From positions 62,001 through 126,000 of the forward strand of contig WRLF01000007.1 in the NCBI GenBank assembly GCA_009777735.1: a stretch of 64,000 nucleotides of DNA. Direction: 5' to 3'. Each line of letters begins with the position of its first letter. Positions within the stretch are counted from its first letter, which is position 1. Source of the DNA: Treponema sp. (GTDB lineage: Bacteria; Spirochaetota; Spirochaetia; Treponematales; Breznakiellaceae). The translations under genes were made by a program, and so were the position numbers. The notes beneath the pieces were generated by a model. The model had not been told where the DNA came from. It worked only from the letters and a program-made list of their open reading frames with translations, and did not search any database. Below are positions 62,775-64,000 of the stretch, one piece after another.

Positions 62775-62823
62775 GGTTAGGGATTAGGGGCTAGGGGTTA
62801 ACGATTAGTATCTAGTATACTAT
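62775..62823. repeat. Degenerate heptanucleotide repeat upstream of birA
   Basis: Seven 7-bp units (GGTTAGG, GATTAGG, GGCTAGG, GGTTAAC, GATTAGT, ATCTAGT, ATACTAT) fill most of the 71-bp gap between the divergent thrH and birA. Any promoters of both genes must lie in or overlap this repeat. Confidence 0.55.
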
Positions 62824-62828
62824 AGATT

Positions 62829-63635
62829 GTGAAACAGCTTGCAATAGTTAACCCGTTTAATGCGCCGGTTTACCATAAAGAACATGTATCCAGCACAATG
62901 GATATTTCGCGTGATCTTGCATCGAACGGAGAGCCGCATGGTACGGTTATTACCGTCGATTATCAGGAAACCGGCAGGGGCCGGACTAAAGGGCGCTTAT
63001 GGGAAATGGAAAAGGGAAGCAATCTGCCTTTTACGATTTTGCTGCGTTATCCATGCCTAGAAAGCATTCCAGCAGCATTGACCCTGCGTACAGGACTTGC
63101 TGTTGCTCTTGCCGTTGAAGATTTTATCCCGTTTCTTGCCGGAAGGATAGTAATAAAATGGCCAAATGACATCTTAATAAAATGTAAGGGAAATGATGAA
63201 ATGGCACATTCAGCCCTTAAGGCAGCAGGAATCCTTGTTGAAGCGGAAGACGGTAATGTACATATCGGTGTGGGGATAAACATTTCTCAAAATCATTTTC
63301 CCCCGCATTTACGCGATAAAGCAACAAGCATCAGCATGGCTGCCGGTACTGCCGGAATTACCGGCAGCGAACGTTTTTCCCTGCTGGAAATAATTCTTTT
63401 CCGTTTACATAACGAATTTGGCAAAACTGACAGTTCCGGCAGTGACTGGAAAAAAAATATTGAAAAGCGGCTGTATAAAAACGGAGAGCAGGTATATTTT
63501 TCCGATGGCATGGCAGATTCGGGAACATTAGTAACAGGAATCATTGCCGGAATAGGGGAGAGCGGCGAATTATTAATTGTTCCAAACGGTGAATCTAAAG
63601 TACGTTCTTTTATAACCGGCGAATTGTATCTATAA
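62829..63635 (+). CDS. birA: Biotin-protein ligase
   Basis: A 268-residue BirA without the N-terminal DNA-binding domain, so it is a ligase and not a repressor. GTG start at 62829. Motifs: 'DYQETGRGRTKGRLWEMEKG' (biotin/ATP loop), 'IKWPNDILI' and 'GILVEAEDGNVHIGVGINIS'. It biotinylates carboxylase carriers. A C-terminal SH3-like domain is present. No ribosome site is apparent. Confidence 0.95.
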   Translation: MKQLAIVNPFNAPVYHKEHVSSTMDISRDLASNGEPHGTVITVDYQETGRGRTKGRLWEMEKGSNLPFTILLRYPCLESIPAALTLRTGLAVALAVEDFIPFLAGRIVIKWPNDILIKCKGNDEMAHSALKAAGILVEAEDGNVHIGVGINISQNHFPPHLRDKATSISMAAGTAGITGSERFSLLEIILFRLHNEFGKTDSSGSDWKKNIEKRLYKNGEQVYFSDGMADSGTLVTGIIAGIGESGELLIVPNGESKVRSFITGELYL

Positions 63636-63644
63636 ACTTACGTA

Positions 63645-63673
63645 TTGACTTGATTTAACTAAAACTGTATGTT
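63645..63673 (+). promoter_or_regulatory. Promoter of the TrpB2-type gene
   Basis: TTGACT (63645-63650), 17 bp, TATGTT (63668-63673). It lies 10 bp after the birA stop and 71 bp before the trpB2 start. Confidence 0.6.
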
Positions 63674-63687
63674 GTTCTGAACAAAAG

Positions 63688-63705
63688 CGTTTCTGTATAG
63701 AAACG
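63688..63705 (+). promoter_or_regulatory. Hairpin or operator in the trpB2 leader
   Basis: CGTTTCT-GTAT-AGAAACG is a perfect seven-pair inverted repeat, starting 15 bp after the -10 box. It is close to the expected transcription start, so it could be a repressor site or a 5' stabilising stem. Confidence 0.4.
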
Positions 63706-63743
63706 AATATTATTCTGGGGCATAGCCTACGAAAGGAGTTATT

Positions 63744-64000
63744 ATGACAAAGAAAATCCCAACCCGCATCTACCTAAACGAGGAAGAAATGCCCAAAAAC
63801 TGGTACAACTTAAGGGCTGATATGCAGGAAAAACCGGATCCCTTGCTGCATCCGGGTACTTTGCAGCCGGTAACCGCCGCAGATTTAGCGCCGGTGTTCT
63901 GTAAAGGGGTAATCGAACAGGAATTGGATGATACTACCTGCCTTATCCCCATCCCTGAAGGTGTTCTGGATTTCTACCATGCGTACCGGCCTTCACCGCT
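63744..64000 (+). CDS. trpB: TrpB2-type tryptophan synthase beta chain, N-terminus only
   Basis: An open frame from the ATG at 63744 to the window edge (85 codons), with AGGAG 6 nt upstream. 'IYLNEEEMPKNWYNLRADM' and 'LHPGTLQPVTAADLAPVF' match the N-terminus of TrpB2, the second family of PLP-dependent tryptophan synthase beta subunits; the '…EGVLDFYHAYRPSP' end leads to the usual PTPL. It would condense indole with serine. The PLP lysine lies beyond the window. Confidence 0.88.
   Translation, partial: MTKKIPTRIYLNEEEMPKNWYNLRADMQEKPDPLLHPGTLQPVTAADLAPVFCKGVIEQELDDTTCLIPIPEGVLDFYHAYRPSP

Overview
The window looks like chromosome from a free-living or gut-associated spirochaete of the Treponema group, by inference. 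The sequence support is: many lipoproteins with spirochaete-like, relaxed lipoboxes; a BspA-type leucine-rich-repeat remnant; a spirochaete-style MglBAC sugar transporter with a lipoprotein binding subunit; a SecA-SPOR-NusG-polysaccharide arrangement; and uvrA followed directly by an LptD-like gene (an order I recall from T. pallidum). The glycan-degrading genes (GH2 beta-mannosidase, GH10 xylanase, discoidin-bearing lipoproteins) fit a plant-polymer-rich gut such as the termite hindgut. No phage, insertion sequence or CRISPR array was seen.

Layout. (1) 1-13.5 kb, minus strand: an apparent operon of secreted paralogues, each with two discoidin-like domains and a conserved C-terminal propeller-like domain (four complete, a probable fifth cut by the window edge). 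It also carries a small lipoprotein and a cytosolic GH2 beta-mannosidase. This is the most distinctive part of the window and may be an uncharacterised glycan-use locus. (2) 13.5-15 kb: a junction with an LRR fragment, an AT-rich lipoprotein, a structured non-coding element and tRNA-Gln(CUG). (3) 15-19.8 kb, minus: mutL, xseB, xseA, a REC/HD-GYP regulator and an NlpE-like lipoprotein. (4) 20-29.9 kb, plus: prfB (with its programmed frameshift), a PEGA-type envelope protein, ftsY, an acidic membrane protein, lolC-lolD-lolE and a lipoprotein xylanase. (5) 30-38.9 kb: secA, a convergent DPBB/SPOR pair, then a NusG-family antiterminator with a nucleotide-sugar dehydratase and a DegT aminotransferase, then two small envelope proteins. 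(6) 39-42.3 kb: a three-subunit molybdenum hydroxylase. (7) 42.4-51.4 kb, minus: leuS, mglC-mglA-mglB and an HrpA-type helicase. (8) 51.4-64 kb: pyruvate phosphate dikinase with a histone-H1-like Lys/Ala/Pro tail, an OmpA-like protein, uvrA, lptD, thrH (minus), birA and the start of a TrpB2-type gene.

The main novelties are: the discoidin lipoprotein operon; the KKPAA tail on PPDK, with a possible internal start; and a scatter of heptanucleotide tandem repeats (mutL, leuS, hrpA, the aminotransferase, upstream of birA, and a 14-mer upstream of secA), several lying in frame inside essential genes. Others are an apparent loss of the catalytic glutamate in the molybdenum hydroxylase, a poly-A tract that breaks the natural N-terminus of a YiiX-like hydrolase, and an inverted copy of the tRNA T-arm beside tRNA-Gln. 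All functional statements come from reading motifs; no database search was run.
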